Shown: positions 1 through 11,904 of the stretch, in pieces
Layout: each line of letters starts with the position of its first letter
How positions within the stretch are numbered: the first letter of the stretch is position 1
Origin: Rhyacophila brunnea
Taxonomy: Eukaryota; Arthropoda; Insecta; Trichoptera; Rhyacophilidae
Direction: 5' to 3'
Assembly: GCA_022495005.1 (NCBI GenBank)
Contig: JAGYXB010001793.1
Coordinates: 124,001-188,000, forward strand
Length of the DNA: 64,000 bases
Notes under the pieces: model-generated
The model's database searches: none
The model's input: only the letters and a program-made list of their open reading frames with translations
Told to the model about the DNA's origin: nothing
Made by a program: the position numbers and the translations under genes

Positions 1-165
1 ATAGTAGGTACAGTATCAGATAATTAGATGTGTTAATTTCATACTGGATCGCAATGTTTATTATTTCATATTTAGTTTTCACATTTAAGTACTTACTAGT
101 ATTTTATTAATGCAAACAAACCGTTACATATTACTTATTCTTATTATATTACATTATCAAGTATG

Positions 166-327
166 GTATAGATAAATCAGTACACAGTGGCACCATAGGC
201 GATTAACAGATGTATTGGTAACATTTGCTGCAATGCCGGTTTAATGTTAGCAAACCATACCATTACAACGGAAAACCGTTTTTACCTTGCCCACGGTTTC
301 AGTGTAGGTATACTGATTTATCTATAC
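166..327. repeat. Short element bounded by 17-bp perfect inverted repeats
   Basis: GTATAGATAAATCAGTA at 166-182 is repeated as its exact reverse complement at 311-327. The 162-bp unit looks like a small MITE or foldback element. The flanks share only ATG, so target duplication is uncertain. No coding content. Confidence 0.5.
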
Positions 328-646
328 ATGTCCACAATATTAACTAATAATGTCAATTATCGCTGAATCCATTAAAAGGATGAGTATTTTAATAAGTTTA
401 CATTTCAATTATTAGTTAAATATAGCTTTACGAAACAGCTAGTCATCGGTCAATCACGCCCGTGATCCTAACCTCAATAACATATACAAAAGTTTAATCG
501 CCAGTAGAAAGAACATACATATTATTTTTAAACGAAAGACACATTAACAGTTTTAAGACAAATTTTGATGATATTTTTGCTCGGTATATCTAATAAGTAG
601 CTCGTTAAAAAAGTGAATAAATGTATGGAGAAAATCATAAACTAAA
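328..646. other. AT-rich upstream stretch
   Basis: No ORF or recognisable repeat. It lies just upstream of the candidate gene at 647 and could hold its 5' UTR or promoter, but I see no convincing TATA box or initiator. Confidence 0.3.
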
Positions 647-1151
647 ATGTCAACGAATGTTTCCTCATTACATCCGAGATCTCGCTATGTCCGTGATCGT
701 AATAACCGAGTTCGACTGTATCACATTCTTAGTCGATGTATTGTCGGTATTGGAAGTGTCATCGATACTAAAAAGAAAATCAGGTAAGTACCATGTTAAT
801 TGGTTAATAATACCTGAATTTAACCATCGTTCACTTTTCATGGATTGTTTAGAGAGCAAAACGGAACTATTGGGCGTTTAGCGTCCGACAAGCGCCAAGA
901 TAAGTCCGTTTTACATATTTCAAACCGAAACCGGAAGAGAGCACATTAAAAGTAATCTCTCCAACTTATATCGCCAGCGAATACTACGGAGACTAGTATC
1001 CAGAGAGCTCCACGGGTTTTATAACGACCAACATATATGGCCGAGGGCCGCGGACTTCGGATCTTATGGAAACAACAGGCTAATTTATCGTTTAGAAAAT
1101 TTACTGCAAAAAGCTTCCTTGCAGGCAATACATAGTGCAAATAAGCCGTAA
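647..1151 (+). CDS. Candidate two-exon host gene, unknown function
   Basis: Exon 1 (647-783) starts at an ATG in AAAATG context. It encodes 45 codons beginning MSTNVSSLHP and ends in a strong donor, CAG|GTAAGT, in phase 2. Two continuations keep frame. An acceptor after TTGTTTAG (exon from 853) gives a short basic tail ending at TAA 947-949. A weaker acceptor after ACAAG (exon from 893) gives a longer frame to TAA 1149-1151, with WPRAADFGSYGNNRLIYRL-type sequence. The stretch is less AT-rich than its surroundings, which favours coding. I recognise no domain. The long second frame could also belong to a decayed transposon. Transcript data would settle the splice. Confidence 0.35.
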
Positions 1152-2214
1152 TGACGAAAAACTCAGTGAAATTGGGTTAATTGTTAACGGTTTGTTTAGT
1201 ATAATAACGATGCTTATTTTATTTTATAACATCAGGTATTAACTACCTCTAATTAAACTTCATAATCATCCCTTTAGCAATAGTTATCCATTGCACATTA
1301 TCAAATTCAATCAGTAACCTACTTTTGATTGCGTGGATGAATGATTTTTTTTTTGCAACGGAGCGAATTTCTAAGCAAGTAGGTACTCAACTACTTCTAA
1401 TAATTAATACTTATAATAATAATTACCTAAATGGTTACTTTGTTTATTGCCTGTTGTTTTCGAAAGATACGCCTTTAGCTACGTTTATCTTTATCTAGGC
1501 CAAGAACCACAGTGGGTTATAGGTAGTACAATTGATTGATTGTTTCAAATACATCTTAAAGTCTACTTTTACTTTTGATAAACTTCTTGAATGACCATCG
1601 GAATCACTACGTGAAATTCAATTTGCCAGGCAATTGCAATGACCAACTAAATTGTAATCCAGAGATTCTGGGATTAAGCATTATTTTTCAATCCTGTAAT
1701 TCGACAATAAAAAAGGTGAAATTTTCTCTAAACCTACCAGCTTATGCAATGACAAGTTATAATCACTTTTAGTAAAATTTAGTAAAAAAATCACTTTTAG
1801 TAACTAGTACTAGTACCCATTACTTTATGTTTTAAACTGTAAAGTGGTGGTGCAGACTTTACTAAAATCCTTGAATAGAAATGGACAGAACGCTACCGTT
1901 ATCTTCAATAAATAAGTTTTGTTATTAAGTAGGTATAAATAACTGTATATTTTCATATATTATATCAGTTGACAATGTCTTATTGAACCGAATAATTACT
2001 AAGTAAATATTTTGTTTTATTTTTAGTAGTTCTTCGTACAGTTAGGGGCCGCTCTCGACAAGATATTTAAGATAAGTATGTGGCAACGCAATTATCTGGA
2101 TATATAAAAATGGAATCAACCTGGAAAGCCAAAACCTAATCGGTGTATAATTTCACCAGTTTTTAAATGGTGTCCTTTTTAATATGATAAGAGTTTTCAT
2201 TTCGGTCGATCATG
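1152..2214. other. Gene-free AT-rich stretch
   Basis: Only short chance ORFs and poly-T/poly-A runs. Nothing recognisable. Confidence 0.4.
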
Positions 2215-2583
2215 TTAAGAGCGTACTTCAGTGAAACGGCAAATAATTTTCTAAAGTAGGTGCGACGAAATTTCTCACTAGTCGCCAATCGGAGACCGAC
2301 CGTCGAGGTGTCCGCACGTCGATTTGTTTTGTCATGGCGTCGGATGAAAATATTCTTAAATCGTGTAAAGATGACTCAAAAACTTTACGTATGTACTTAA
2401 AAAAGAAAACATGTCAATGAATATACTATTATTATTAGTAATATAACAATAAACATAACATTAAAAGGACGCATGTTGCATTTTTATGACAAATTATATT
2501 TCGTTCGGCACGCGACAATTGCACAATCCGTGCATCGCCTAGCCACGATCTTTTTAGACCATGCCTCAACTGAAGTGCCTTAA
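2215..2583 (+). mobile_element. TTAA-MITE copy 1
   Basis: Full-length copy flanked by TTAA at 2215-2218 and 2580-2583. Left end reads GAGCGTACTTCAGTGAAACGG. The right end read inward is GGCACTTCAGTTGAGGCATGG, so the ends share an imperfect terminal inverted repeat around ACTTCAGT. No coding capacity. TTAA duplications are known for piggyBac-like and some other DNA transposons, but the termini lack the usual piggyBac CCC, so the superfamily is left open. Confidence 0.8.
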
Positions 2584-2916
2584 ACTAATTATGACGTGAA
2601 GTGTTTTTCGCACGGGCTTTAAATATTGTAGGTACATAATATTTACTTCTAAAAAATAAATTGTATTTGTTTAATAATTATTGACGTGACTTACTAAGTT
2701 TCACATTTATATAGGTACCTGAGTAATATATTTCAAGAAAAAGACGAAGGTAAAGAAGTATATTTATAGGATTTGATGATATTTTATTGATAAACTATCC
2801 GCCTACTTCTTTGGTTGTCAAATAACAAAAAAATGAGTACTACAACGTTTCAAATCCCAGGGTTTCGGGTACCTATAAGAAATCTATCGGGGCTACGAGA
2901 TAGCATGCCTTACTAC
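2584..2916. other. AT-rich spacer between two MITEs
   Basis: No gene or repeat recognised. Confidence 0.4.
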
Positions 2917-3273
2917 TTACTCGTCAGGGAACAAAGAATTAATGGAAACTGAAATAGGTACCTAACGGGAGTAGAGTAACAGGCAACCGATCTCGAGTGT
3001 GGAAGAATATGGGATAAACTTAAACACGTCTCAAGAATACGTCATTCTTAACGTGTCCTTCGTTCTGACAACTGCTCTCGGTTTATGCACTGACGCGCAT
3101 TCAACATTGGTATATTTGAAGGTTGTAACACACACTATTTCTCGTCTATAATGTTTGTTTCATTTTCGTCTGACGCTCACATGTTCAAAAGCCTGCGTCA
3201 AAATGTAGTGTATCTGGGGGCGGGTATAGCCCCTATCTGAATTATATTTATTAATCTGTTCTGTGCTACTCGT
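2917..3273 (+). mobile_element. hAT-like MITE, CAGGGAAC family, copy 1
   Basis: The element body is 2925-3265, from CAGGGAACAAAG to CTGTTCTGTG. The ends form a short imperfect inverted repeat (CAGGGAACA against CACAGAACAG). They are flanked by TTACTCGT and CTACTCGT, a 7/8 match. An 8-base duplication with CA-starting ends fits hAT. It contains the family core ctcgagtgtggaagaatatg. Non-coding. Confidence 0.65.
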
Positions 3274-3303
3274 ATTTAGTCATTATTTCAATAGTTTGCG
3301 AAA

Positions 3304-3590
3304 ATGTCACGTTTGAAAGACCGGTAAGTAATATAAAATTATTGAATACGCCTCTGGCTGTTTGCTTGTAGGTGAAGAAGCTTCGCGATAGTGTCGACCG
3401 CGGGCGCTGCGGTATCGCCCAGTCGCATCTTGGCGTCGTATTTCAGGCGTTTTGTTCCACCAGGAGACGTCGCAGCCAACAAAAGGAAACTAATTATGAC
3501 CCATTCATTCGGCGGGCTCTGTTTTATCGGCCGAGATTAACGTCTTCCTTGCTCGCGACAATAAAGGCCCACGGACTTATTTATTTATAA
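3304..3590 (+). other. GC-richer exon-like stretch with splice-like sites
   Basis: AAAATG at 3302-3306 opens a short frame (MSRLKDR) ending at a perfect donor-like CCG|GTAAGT. A TTGCTTGTAG acceptor-like site follows only about 45 bases later, leading into an Arg-rich open frame to 3590. The interval is very short for an intron, and joining the two gives an immediate stop. It may be an untranslated first exon or a decayed gene. I cannot assign a product. Confidence 0.2.
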
Positions 3591-3985
3591 CAGCCGACTC
3601 GGCTACTGTGTGCAATCCTGGTACACAATTTACCATACAAGTAATGTAGGTACATTGCATTGCATCTTATGCAACATCGCCACGAAACTATAGCTGCTGT
3701 AAGAGAAACTATAATATCGTCAAAAAGGTAGTTATAAATATTATAGGTAGTACGAAAAAATGATGAAATCAAATATTTGCTCTTCAATTGGTCAGGTTCA
3801 TGTTAATGTACGATTTAGTGAATTTACCACGGTTAAAAATATGTATTTTGTTCTAAATCCATTGGCATATTTAATTCAGACTTTTGCTTTTAGCATACTG
3901 AAGACCTTGAACTTGATTGATTTCTTTGGCCGTTTGTGGTAGTGTCGGGTGAATTAGTTTTGTCAACCCATCCAACTGTGAAACG
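3591..3985. other. AT-rich stretch
   Basis: Only shadow ORFs. Nothing recognised. Confidence 0.4.
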
Positions 3986-4110
3986 TTATGCCGTGTCCAC
4001 AATAGCAACAAGTTCCTGGCAACCTCATTCAATTTTACGATAGTTATCATAATTATCGTAAAATCTAACGAGGTTGCCAGCAACTTGTTGCTAGTGTGGA
4101 CCCGGCATTA
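3986..4110. mobile_element. Harbinger-like hairpin MITE with TTA duplication
   Basis: The element is 3989-4107 (119 bp) and is one long imperfect hairpin. The left arm starts TGCCGTGTCCACAATAGCAA and the right arm is its near reverse complement, ending GTGTGGACCCGGCA. The centre is AT-rich (ttacgatagttat/cataattatcgtaa). TTA sits at both borders (3986-3988 and 4108-4110), the three-base target expected for PIF/Harbinger. Non-coding. Confidence 0.7.
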
Positions 4111-7100
4111 TAATCAGATGGAGACGTAGAGACAGACAAGTTTAACGTGAGGCTCCGCGACAACGCGACAGCTATGCTACGTATGTAGCTTTTCGTTAGT
4201 GACTTTTGTAGAGAGTAGAGATGTAGATACTTGCTCAAATTTTTTCTTAAATTAATTAATGGCCACCGGCCGCTACTGGCGCCACCCCTAAATTGAAGGT
4301 TTTTCAATCATGCTTAGGAGGCATGATTATGTGCGTTCTCTTCGGGAAGCAAGAATCAACTGACAAAATCAGATCATCGGGAGGCAACACCCGATTTGGT
4401 TGGGGTTACCATAAACAAAAATAATATGATGTCTGCAGGACTATTCAAACTATTTAACACGTTTCCACTATTGTTCTTGGTCCAAAATAACACTCAGGCC
4501 AATTCCGTACACAATGCGGTTATCTACAATAATTGGTAACACAAGGCACTGCGTCTTACTTGATTCCAGCCGCATCCGATTACAATCAAGTATAGCGTGT
4601 TAGTCCAGTATAATTAACTCCCTGAATACAACATAGACGTATGTATCACTTTTTTTTTATTGATTTTGGAGTTAAGTGATAACATGTTAGGATAACCCTG
4701 CGGGAGTGTGTTTAATTAATATCCAAAATCTAAACTGGGCGCAACATGCGGCTTTCTATCTTGCGCATAGGCGAGAACACACGGCGAGCTAAAATGAATG
4801 ACGAAGTGCGATATTTATGGATTATACGCTGCATGTCAGGAGAAATTTGTTGCATGCGACACTAGCTGTTTTTTTCCAAACTAAAATGTTACAATGCAAT
4901 CATGCGGTGTGCGGCGGTACATTTGGTTGCATGTGTTTTGTGAATGCCAACAAAATCAAATCGACATATGATTCGATGTCTTGCCGTCGAGACGAGTTTA
5001 GATATTATGAGAGCCGACTAAGAAGTAAATTATGATACTCGTAAAACCCCACTTTATAAGGCGAGGCGAAAATCAAAATTCGGTCATTTCACGTCGACTT
5101 CTATATTCAGCAATGAATTTTGGTACCTACATTAATTCTTAAGGTGTAAAATCACAAGTAGATAAATAATATTACCACCTATTATAGTAAAAGTAATCGT
5201 AATCTATCCCGGTTTACTGAACCCAACATATTACATCTATGGTACCCAAGTACCATGGTTCGTTACTGTTAATTAACCAAGTAAAATAATAATATGGTGT
5301 GTTATAATAATGTGTAAAATGCGAAGATAATAATATTATTGGACATCGATAATGGTAGTGCGTGCAGCAATTCCGCTGGAATTTATTTATAACAAATTCG
5401 TATTAGAAAAGTATAACTAACATCGTTATTATACAACAAATCTAGTGGAATCTTTTTATTTCATAATCGTGCAATTTATCAGCACGAATATGTTGTGAGT
5501 CAATAACCTTATACTAAGTAAGTATCTACGTAGCTTTATATTATATTATAAAGCTCGATAAAACCATTAAGTTGGCGAGCACCGTGTATTCACGTCACAT
5601 CACCCTCCAGCCTCGGATCATAGCGCAAGTAAAAAGTGGCGCCACGTCCCGCGTCTTGCCATGTCTGCTTTGCATAGCGAATATCGCGAAAAAACAGTTT
5701 ACTTTCTTAAACTTAAATATTATAGTTACTAGTTTGCTATGTAAATAGGTAGGTACTACTTAGATACAAATTATGAATTATTTTCATTGAACTTTCCTAT
5801 TTTAACTTACGCTGTTAATTAGTAAGTATTTGAGTATCTAAGTACCTATACGTTTTTTATAACAATGGGTAAAAAGTAATATATTTTTTTTAAATAGTTA
5901 TACATTGCCAACTAACTAATTGACAAAACTATGCCAGATATGATAAGAAAATAAGTTAGTTGGCCGAAAAAAATATATGTATAAATTAGTAAAGGGGTGG
6001 ATATTTCATAAAAATAAGTCATAATTTAATAACAAATAATATTTAAATGTTGTCTCGCAATTAATAGATGCATAAGTATACAATCAAAACATAATTAAGT
6101 TCAAAATGTTGTCATCATTTAAATAAGTGTAGTATGTTATGTTTAATTTATTGGTAAGTAAGATATTATAGGGTACAAGAGGCTAGCATGTTGATTTTAC
6201 TTTTTTGTGAGAGATTTTAAGCTGTTGCGATGTTGAAAAACGCTACTTTTAACGCCATATGCGTATTCTGCAAGCTAGATAGATATCTATTAAAAATGCT
6301 ATATCTGGCAAGAAAAACGCTACATTGGCAACGCTGTGAGTAGTAAATAATTTAGTAATAGACAAGGAACACAAAATTATCACCCTATGAACACCGAATC
6401 TGTCCCGTGATCATATATGAATCAATGAAAAATGTTTGACGTAGGTATATACAACTATGTGAGGTTATCAAACTGAAAGTTTACAATTTCTATAAGTATT
6501 GATTCGATCTAAAATTGGATGTTAACTTTTTTGAGAAGCTTTCAAACTGAAATGCACTCGATGCTCCCAAAATTGAGCAGGTAGAAAACTTTATTCAACA
6601 AGTGAACGCTACAATACAAAAATGTATCTTGTCATACTTTACTTATGAATCATCTTATGATATAAGGTTTACTACGAATTCTATAGATATGTCAATAAAG
6701 CTTATTATTGGTTGTATTTGAATCATTCGGCGAAGTATGTCTTCCGTGGAAATATAATTAAAAGTGGTTATTAGCTAGGTGTAGCGGACGAGTATTTAAA
6801 AACGCCAAGGTGCGTCCAAAAAGTTTACTTAGATCACAATGGACTGACGCGACGAGAAATAAACAAGAGATGAAATAATACAACGATGCACAAAAGATGA
6901 GCGACGTTGAAAAGGTTTTTTTTTGTAAATATTATATGAAAAACTCGCTTTAAGAACAAATATCCGCGTACCCGCTTAAACATTTCTCATAAATAATATG
7001 CGGAACAAATTGATACATTACGTATAGTAAAAAAATATGATCTGAAATGTAAATTGGGTAGGTAATCAAAAATATCTAATTTAAAATATTTTAATTAAAA

Positions 7101-7779
7101 TGTATATTTTGCGATATGTACCGAAAAATCTATATAATATCAATATGCATCGCTAACTAAGTAAAATAATGATACACGAAAATAATAAAAGAGTTTGATT
7201 GTTAATTATAAAATCACAAATTATAAACCACTCATGTTACAATATATTAAAGATAATTAACGTTCACTATAGGAATAATTTTTCAGCAGTACAGCGGGTG
7301 AGAACAACCCCTGTTTAAAAAAAGGTATCTTATCTATATTTTAAAAAAACTCGTGAACAACGATTTATTTCCATGGTGAGTTTATATTTGATAATGTATG
7401 ATAATAAATGTATAGATATATTGCACTTACTGAGTAAATATAATTTGTATTTTATGGCAGCAAACTGTCTGATTTTGAACTATATTATTAAGTACTTAAT
7501 AAACAATGTAAACTAACTAACCACAAAGATTTGTAATCTAAGTAATTTAGATTGAAATAGGTACCTACTTACTTGAATCTTGAAAATGATTACATACCTA
7601 CCAATAATCGATTAGGTAGGTACTTTACAATTTTTGAACAAGAGTTCTTGTAAATGAGAAAGTATTTATGTATAAATCTATTGCTATCTAAGTAGGTATT
7701 TTTTAAACTAAACTTGTAAACATTTCAACGGTCCAATGCAAAATCTCAATTTCTTATTGTATGGCTACGTTATACATAC
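4111..7779. other. Long gene-poor AT-rich stretch
   Basis: No supported gene. GC-richer islands occur at 4740-5035 and 5575-5700, with many GCATGC/GCGCAA words but no extended open frame with splice sites. A possible 38-base exon on the minus strand (about 7469-7432, between ATCAG and GTAAGTG) would be in phase with the exon ending at 7780, but it is too short to claim. Confidence 0.35.
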
Positions 7780-7915
7780 AGAATCATAAATCTTGGGTAA
7801 GCCCCCAAATCTTGGCTGCGGTCCACCTTTGGATGGAGCTTGCTTGTTCTGAGAGTTCAACTTCATTCGCCAAATGAATCCAGTCTTGGGATGTAAATCA
7901 AATATTTTATGTCCA
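7780..7915 (-). CDS. Candidate internal exon, unknown host gene
   Basis: Read on the minus strand, a pyrimidine-rich acceptor GTCTTTTTAG precedes T GGA CAT AAA. Forty-five codons stay open (GHKIFDLHPKTGFIWRM... GGLPKIYDS) until the donor TCT|GTATGT at 7780. The exon needs two bases from the previous exon, and the exon at 8278-8211 supplies exactly two (AA), giving Asn across the junction. The peptide is balanced in composition, with W, P and G residues, unlike chance AT-rich ORFs. I do not recognise the family. It ends in phase 0. The next exon downstream was not found with confidence. Confidence 0.5.
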
Positions 7916-8210
7916 CTAAAAAGACACTTAGTTGCAACAAGCAAATGGTTTATTTTCAATACAATATGACGTATTTAAGTTAACGGATAAAATCGGAGTC
8001 GATTCGTTTTAACCAAATATGCATAAATAAAATTGTGTCAGTATAGGCACATACATACTTATTTATTATTTAAATAGTAATTAATTTGTATTTTCATAAA
8101 CACGTGCGTGTGAAAGAAAGACTTAAGTTAGATGTTTTCAGTATTAGATATTATGATATTTTTATTATTGATCACTTTATGATTATGATAAGTGAAACAC
8201 TTTTACTTAC

Positions 8211-8278
8211 TTTCCAATAGAAGAATCCGAATCTTTCATTTGGTTCTCCATGTAAACATTGTAAACCAAGTCGAAAAA
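8211..8278 (-). CDS. Candidate internal exon upstream of the 7.8 kb exon
   Basis: On the minus strand the acceptor TTTTCATTGCAG precedes TTT TTC GAC TTG G, and the exon ends at the strong donor GGAAA|GTAAGT. It codes for FFDLVYNVYMENQMKDSDSS plus two residues and leaves two bases (AA). The phase matches the exon at 7915-7780 across an intron of about 295 bases, which is ordinary for insects. Both splice sites are near consensus. The protein is unidentified and the upstream exon (needed in phase 0) was not found. Confidence 0.5.
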
Positions 8279-8676
8279 CTGCAATGAAAATTTAATAAAT
8301 TTGACATAGGTACTTAGATACCGACCTATTTAAGTATCAATACTATAAATTCAGTAGTAAGCTTTAGATTAAGGACCTAAGGAGGAGTGCTTTGTGAAGG
8401 TCAAAAATTAAAAAATTGGGGTATCTTTGCGATCTTAGAAAGATAATCTGTAGAGTGTAGACTTTGTACTTTAGCTTGGTGTTTATCATTGAAATACAAA
8501 CACATTAATGTTATGTTATATTGAACATGTCTTCACCGGTGTCAGTTTTTATAAATAAAAGGTTAAAAAAATTAACAAATAATTTTTGTTTATTTAAGTA
8601 ATTATATTTATAAGTTTATCACACTCACTTAGGTACTGTTTTACGTAAGGTTACTCAGTGTATTTATTACGGTAGT

Positions 8677-8970
8677 GTGAGTAGCATTGTGTACAAAAGC
8701 ACAGAGGATCTTAATGTGCAAGTAAAAAAATGCATTTTTACCGATTATAGTAGCGAAACCAGGGAACAGAAAATAGTTGGTAACTTGATTACGCACTACG
8801 GGGGCTGCTTTCCATGTTTTATAATTGACCAAAGAAAACTTCATGGCGTATTCAGATTGAGGAAAATGCAAATCTACTTACAAGGTGGTACCGCTAAATG
8901 CATTTACTGCATGTCAGATTGTTGCTATGCGCTAGACGGGGTATGTTTATCAGACATGGTCGACCGCTAG
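8677..8970 (+). CDS. Uncertain Cys-containing ORF
   Basis: An open frame of about 97 codons begins at a GTG and ends TAG at 8968-8970. It has several cysteines (GGCFPCF, CIYCMSDCCYALDGVC) and fewer A/T-ending codons than the flanks. There is no good ATG, acceptor or family match. The minus strand is also open over part of it, so this may be a low-stop patch rather than a gene. Confidence 0.15.
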   Translation: MSSIVYKSTEDLNVQVKKCIFTDYSSETREQKIVGNLITHYGGCFPCFIIDQRKLHGVFRLRKMQIYLQGGTAKCIYCMSDCCYALDGVCLSDMVDR

Positions 8971-9074
8971 ACACGCCACATTAAACGGCTAGGACATGGA
9001 TAGATCCGATATACTATGCAGGTGTAGTAAGATTTACCATAGAAGAATGATAATAACTTACTGTATACATTATA

Positions 9075-9135
9075 GTATAGTGATTCTCAACCTTTTCCAC
9101 TGCAGGAACCCTTGAAATGGTTTGTAAAATAACGT
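9075..9135 (+). mobile_element. hAT-type 5' end fragment
   Basis: TAGTGATTCTCAACCTTTTC followed by cactgcaggaacccttgaaa matches the typical start of many hAT elements. No matching 3' end with GGTTGAGAATCACTG was found downstream, so it is truncated. Confidence 0.4.
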
Positions 9136-9347
9136 TAAATACATGACTGACGCAATATTATATAAGTATTAAATGCGAAATCGCACTACTAATCATTTGA
9201 GCTAAGATAATGGTATGAACCCACTGGGTTGGGTGAATGGCTTCTTGTAAATACCTACATATATTTGTAGAAAATCGGCAACATATTATATCAGATGTTG
9301 ATTCGATAGACTTTCTTGCTTTTCTGAGCTGCCAATCGAAAGTTTCC

Positions 9348-9699
9348 TTAAGACGATACATCAGTGAAACGGCAAATAATTGTCAACTAAGTATAGGCGC
9401 GACGAAATTTTGGACTCGCTGGCATTCGGAGAGAGAACGTCGAGCTGGGAACACGTCAATTTGTTTCGTGATGGCGACGGGGGTATTAATTCTTAAATCG
9501 TGTAAAGATGACTAAAAACGTTAACCATTTACTTGAAAAAGAAAACATGTCAATGAATATATTATTATTGTTACTAATAGAACATTAAATGGACGCATGT
9601 TGGATTTATATGACAAATTATATTTCGTTTGGCATGCGTCATTTGCACCCGCGACCCGCAATCCGCGTATCGCCTAGCCACGATCTTTTTAGGCCTTAA
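9348..9699 (+). mobile_element. TTAA-MITE copy 2
   Basis: Flanked by TTAA (9348-9351 and 9696-9699). The left end has CATCAGTGAAACGGCAAATA. The right end has lost the catgcctcaactgaagt terminus, so the body runs from cgatctttttag straight into gccTTAA. It shares an extra GC-rich segment (gcacccgcgacccgcaatcc) with the 26.4 kb copy, marking a subfamily. Confidence 0.75.
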
Positions 9700-10397
9700 C
9701 AGAATAGTTTTTTTTTTCGTTACCAATCTATTACGAAAAAAGGTCACAGTTTATATAAATACATTATACAATGTGGACTAAGTATACAGGTATTTATATT
9801 CCTGACCGGAAATGGTAATATACCTTATCTGATATTTGAATATAAGACCGATTCAATGGTTTATTATGACAACTATGTGGTAATGATTTGCATACGATAG
9901 TAGGTAGGTATCTGCCTACTATCTACATAATCAGCATTATAATATCATTATCTTCAAAGCAGAATGACCACTTTGATACTGTTCACAAGTTCTCACTGAC
10001 ATTATTATGTTATATCCAGTTTTCAAACTTTGATTTTAACACCATTAAAGTCTGTTGGATGCCTACATATCCGGCACCCATCTTTGGCTCAACTATACAT
10101 TCCTGTATGCATTACTACACGCTAGGAGACGAATAATAATCCATTTACTGCAAGAGGTAAGGTGATGCGATGCATTGAAGCGTGAATAAGAAAGAAATTT
10201 GTATCGACGTAAGTAGTAAACTACCTATAGATATGTACTTGAAAGTCCCACCAGCCTGTGAAAGCACCATAGTGTGACGAAACTAACAAATCCCAGTCCT
10301 GGAATAAGTAATAGGTTAAAAATATACAGTTGCATTCAGTTACCCTATGCAAGCAACGAAGTGTACGTGCTACCTGTATATCTACTTGGATTGATAG
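9700..10397. other. Gene-free stretch
   Basis: AT-rich. A small hairpin, GATAGTAGGTAG/CTGCCTACTATC, lies near 9895-9922. Nothing else recognised. Confidence 0.35.
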
Positions 10398-10715
10398 CGC
10401 AGAAAAGATTAATAAATATAATGATAGGCTATACCCCAATACACTACATTTTGATGCAAGGTTTTGAATGTGAGTGTCCTACGAAAATTAACCACACATT
10501 ATAGACGTGCAAGTGTGTTGCAACCTTAAAATACACCAATGTTGAATGAGCGTCAGTGCATAAACCGAGAGCAGTTGTCAGAATGAAGGACAACGGTATT
10601 CCATGGACCATGACACATGTTTAAGTTTATCCCATATTCTTCCACACTCGAGATCGATTGCCTGTTACTCCACACCAGTTAGGTATTTCAGTTCCTATTA
10701 TTTCTGAATTCCCTG
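10398..10715 (-). mobile_element. hAT-like MITE, CAGGGAAC family, copy 2
   Basis: Reverse-orientation copy. Read on the minus strand it starts CAGGGAATTCAGAAATAATA and contains the family core around ctcgagtgtggaagaatatg and ctgctctcggtttatgcac. It ends near CTTTTCTGCG. The flanking octamers do not match, so the target duplication has decayed. Confidence 0.6.
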
Positions 10716-10723
10716 ATCATTCA

Positions 10724-11051
10724 ATACCATTAAAGACACAAAAAAGAAATGGTTGTAATTATAATTCTACACACTACTGCGAGCTTATAATATGTTATAC
10801 TTAATCGAGCAAGACTATGAAATTAAACGCTTTACTATTGCGTAAGTACCTATGTATTTATCTGCAAAGGCAATATTGTATCGTTGATTTTCATAATATG
10901 TAGGTAAGCATGACTTTCATTTGGTTAACTGGCAATTTTTGTTAGAAAGACATTATTTCAAATTACATCAAATACCTTCGGTCGAAGACATTACTTAATT
11001 TTTTTAAACCATATTCGATCCTAAGACGATCATATTATAGGACCCCCAGAG
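10724..11051. other. AT-rich spacer
   Basis: Nothing recognised. Confidence 0.35.
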
Positions 11052-11215
11052 TGGAGTTTGTATGAACAGTTATTTTGATAAATGAATGTTATCCACTTGC
11101 TCAACATATTAGGTCCACACTCTAACTCACACATTGAAAAATAATATAGGATATGAACCTTTGACCCACGACATTATAAACCGACGCGTTAGCCGCTCAG
11201 CCATCACGGGCGTTG
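11052..11215 (-). mobile_element. tRNA-derived SINE, family S1, copy A
   Basis: On the minus strand GATGGCTGAGCGGCTAACGC resembles a tRNA A box, and AAAGGTTCATATCC a B box. The body that follows (tatttttcaatgtgtgagtt, then gagcaagtggataacattca) matches the SINE at 51268-51432. The head is Ser/Leu tRNA-like. Confidence 0.6.
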
Positions 11216-11904
11216 GTACATGCAACAAAAATACATACAGTCAATACTTAATCCGTATACGAAATTTAAAACCTACGAACAAGACCGGTTTCGTATTAAT
11301 ATCGCGGACAATCTTTTGGTACTATAAAATCTATGATTGTATCTTGTAAGTCCACATTTGTCCTCCATTTTGTTCTTATTTCATCTGATAATCCTACCGA
11401 AGTATAAGAATTCTCTTCAATGTCCAAATACGAATGTAAATTTTACTTGAGTACCTTGAGAAAATTGAAGATACAAGATATAATATATTATGCATACGCT
11501 AGTATTTAGAAACAAACATCAGAAATTCTGGTATTCTAAGAAGTATTACAACGAAAGACTGCCTAAACCTTAGACTATAGATACATATAGACGCCACCCG
11601 TTGCATTGCTAAATGAAGCCGCGTGCCTTGCGTTTGGTTTGTGAGCGATCGAACGCATTCGTCTACAAATGTTCGAGACCATAGACCATTTCGCTAGTGC
11701 TCGCCCAAAGTGCTCGCACTAGACGCTCAGAATAAAAATATAATTTTCTATTTTTTTTACGTTATATAGTAATTTTAAGCGGTCAAAATGCAACCATTAG
11801 ATAAGATAAGATATAAGGAAGTTATTTTAAAGAAACACTAGGTCACTGATATTAAAATATATAATAAAATACAAATAAAACATCACGAACATGTATCAAC
11901 TTAC
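11216..11904. other. Possible intron of the THAP gene
   Basis: AT-rich, with an imperfect CTAGTGC..GCACTAG hairpin near 11694-11725. No second THAP exon was seen. Confidence 0.3.
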
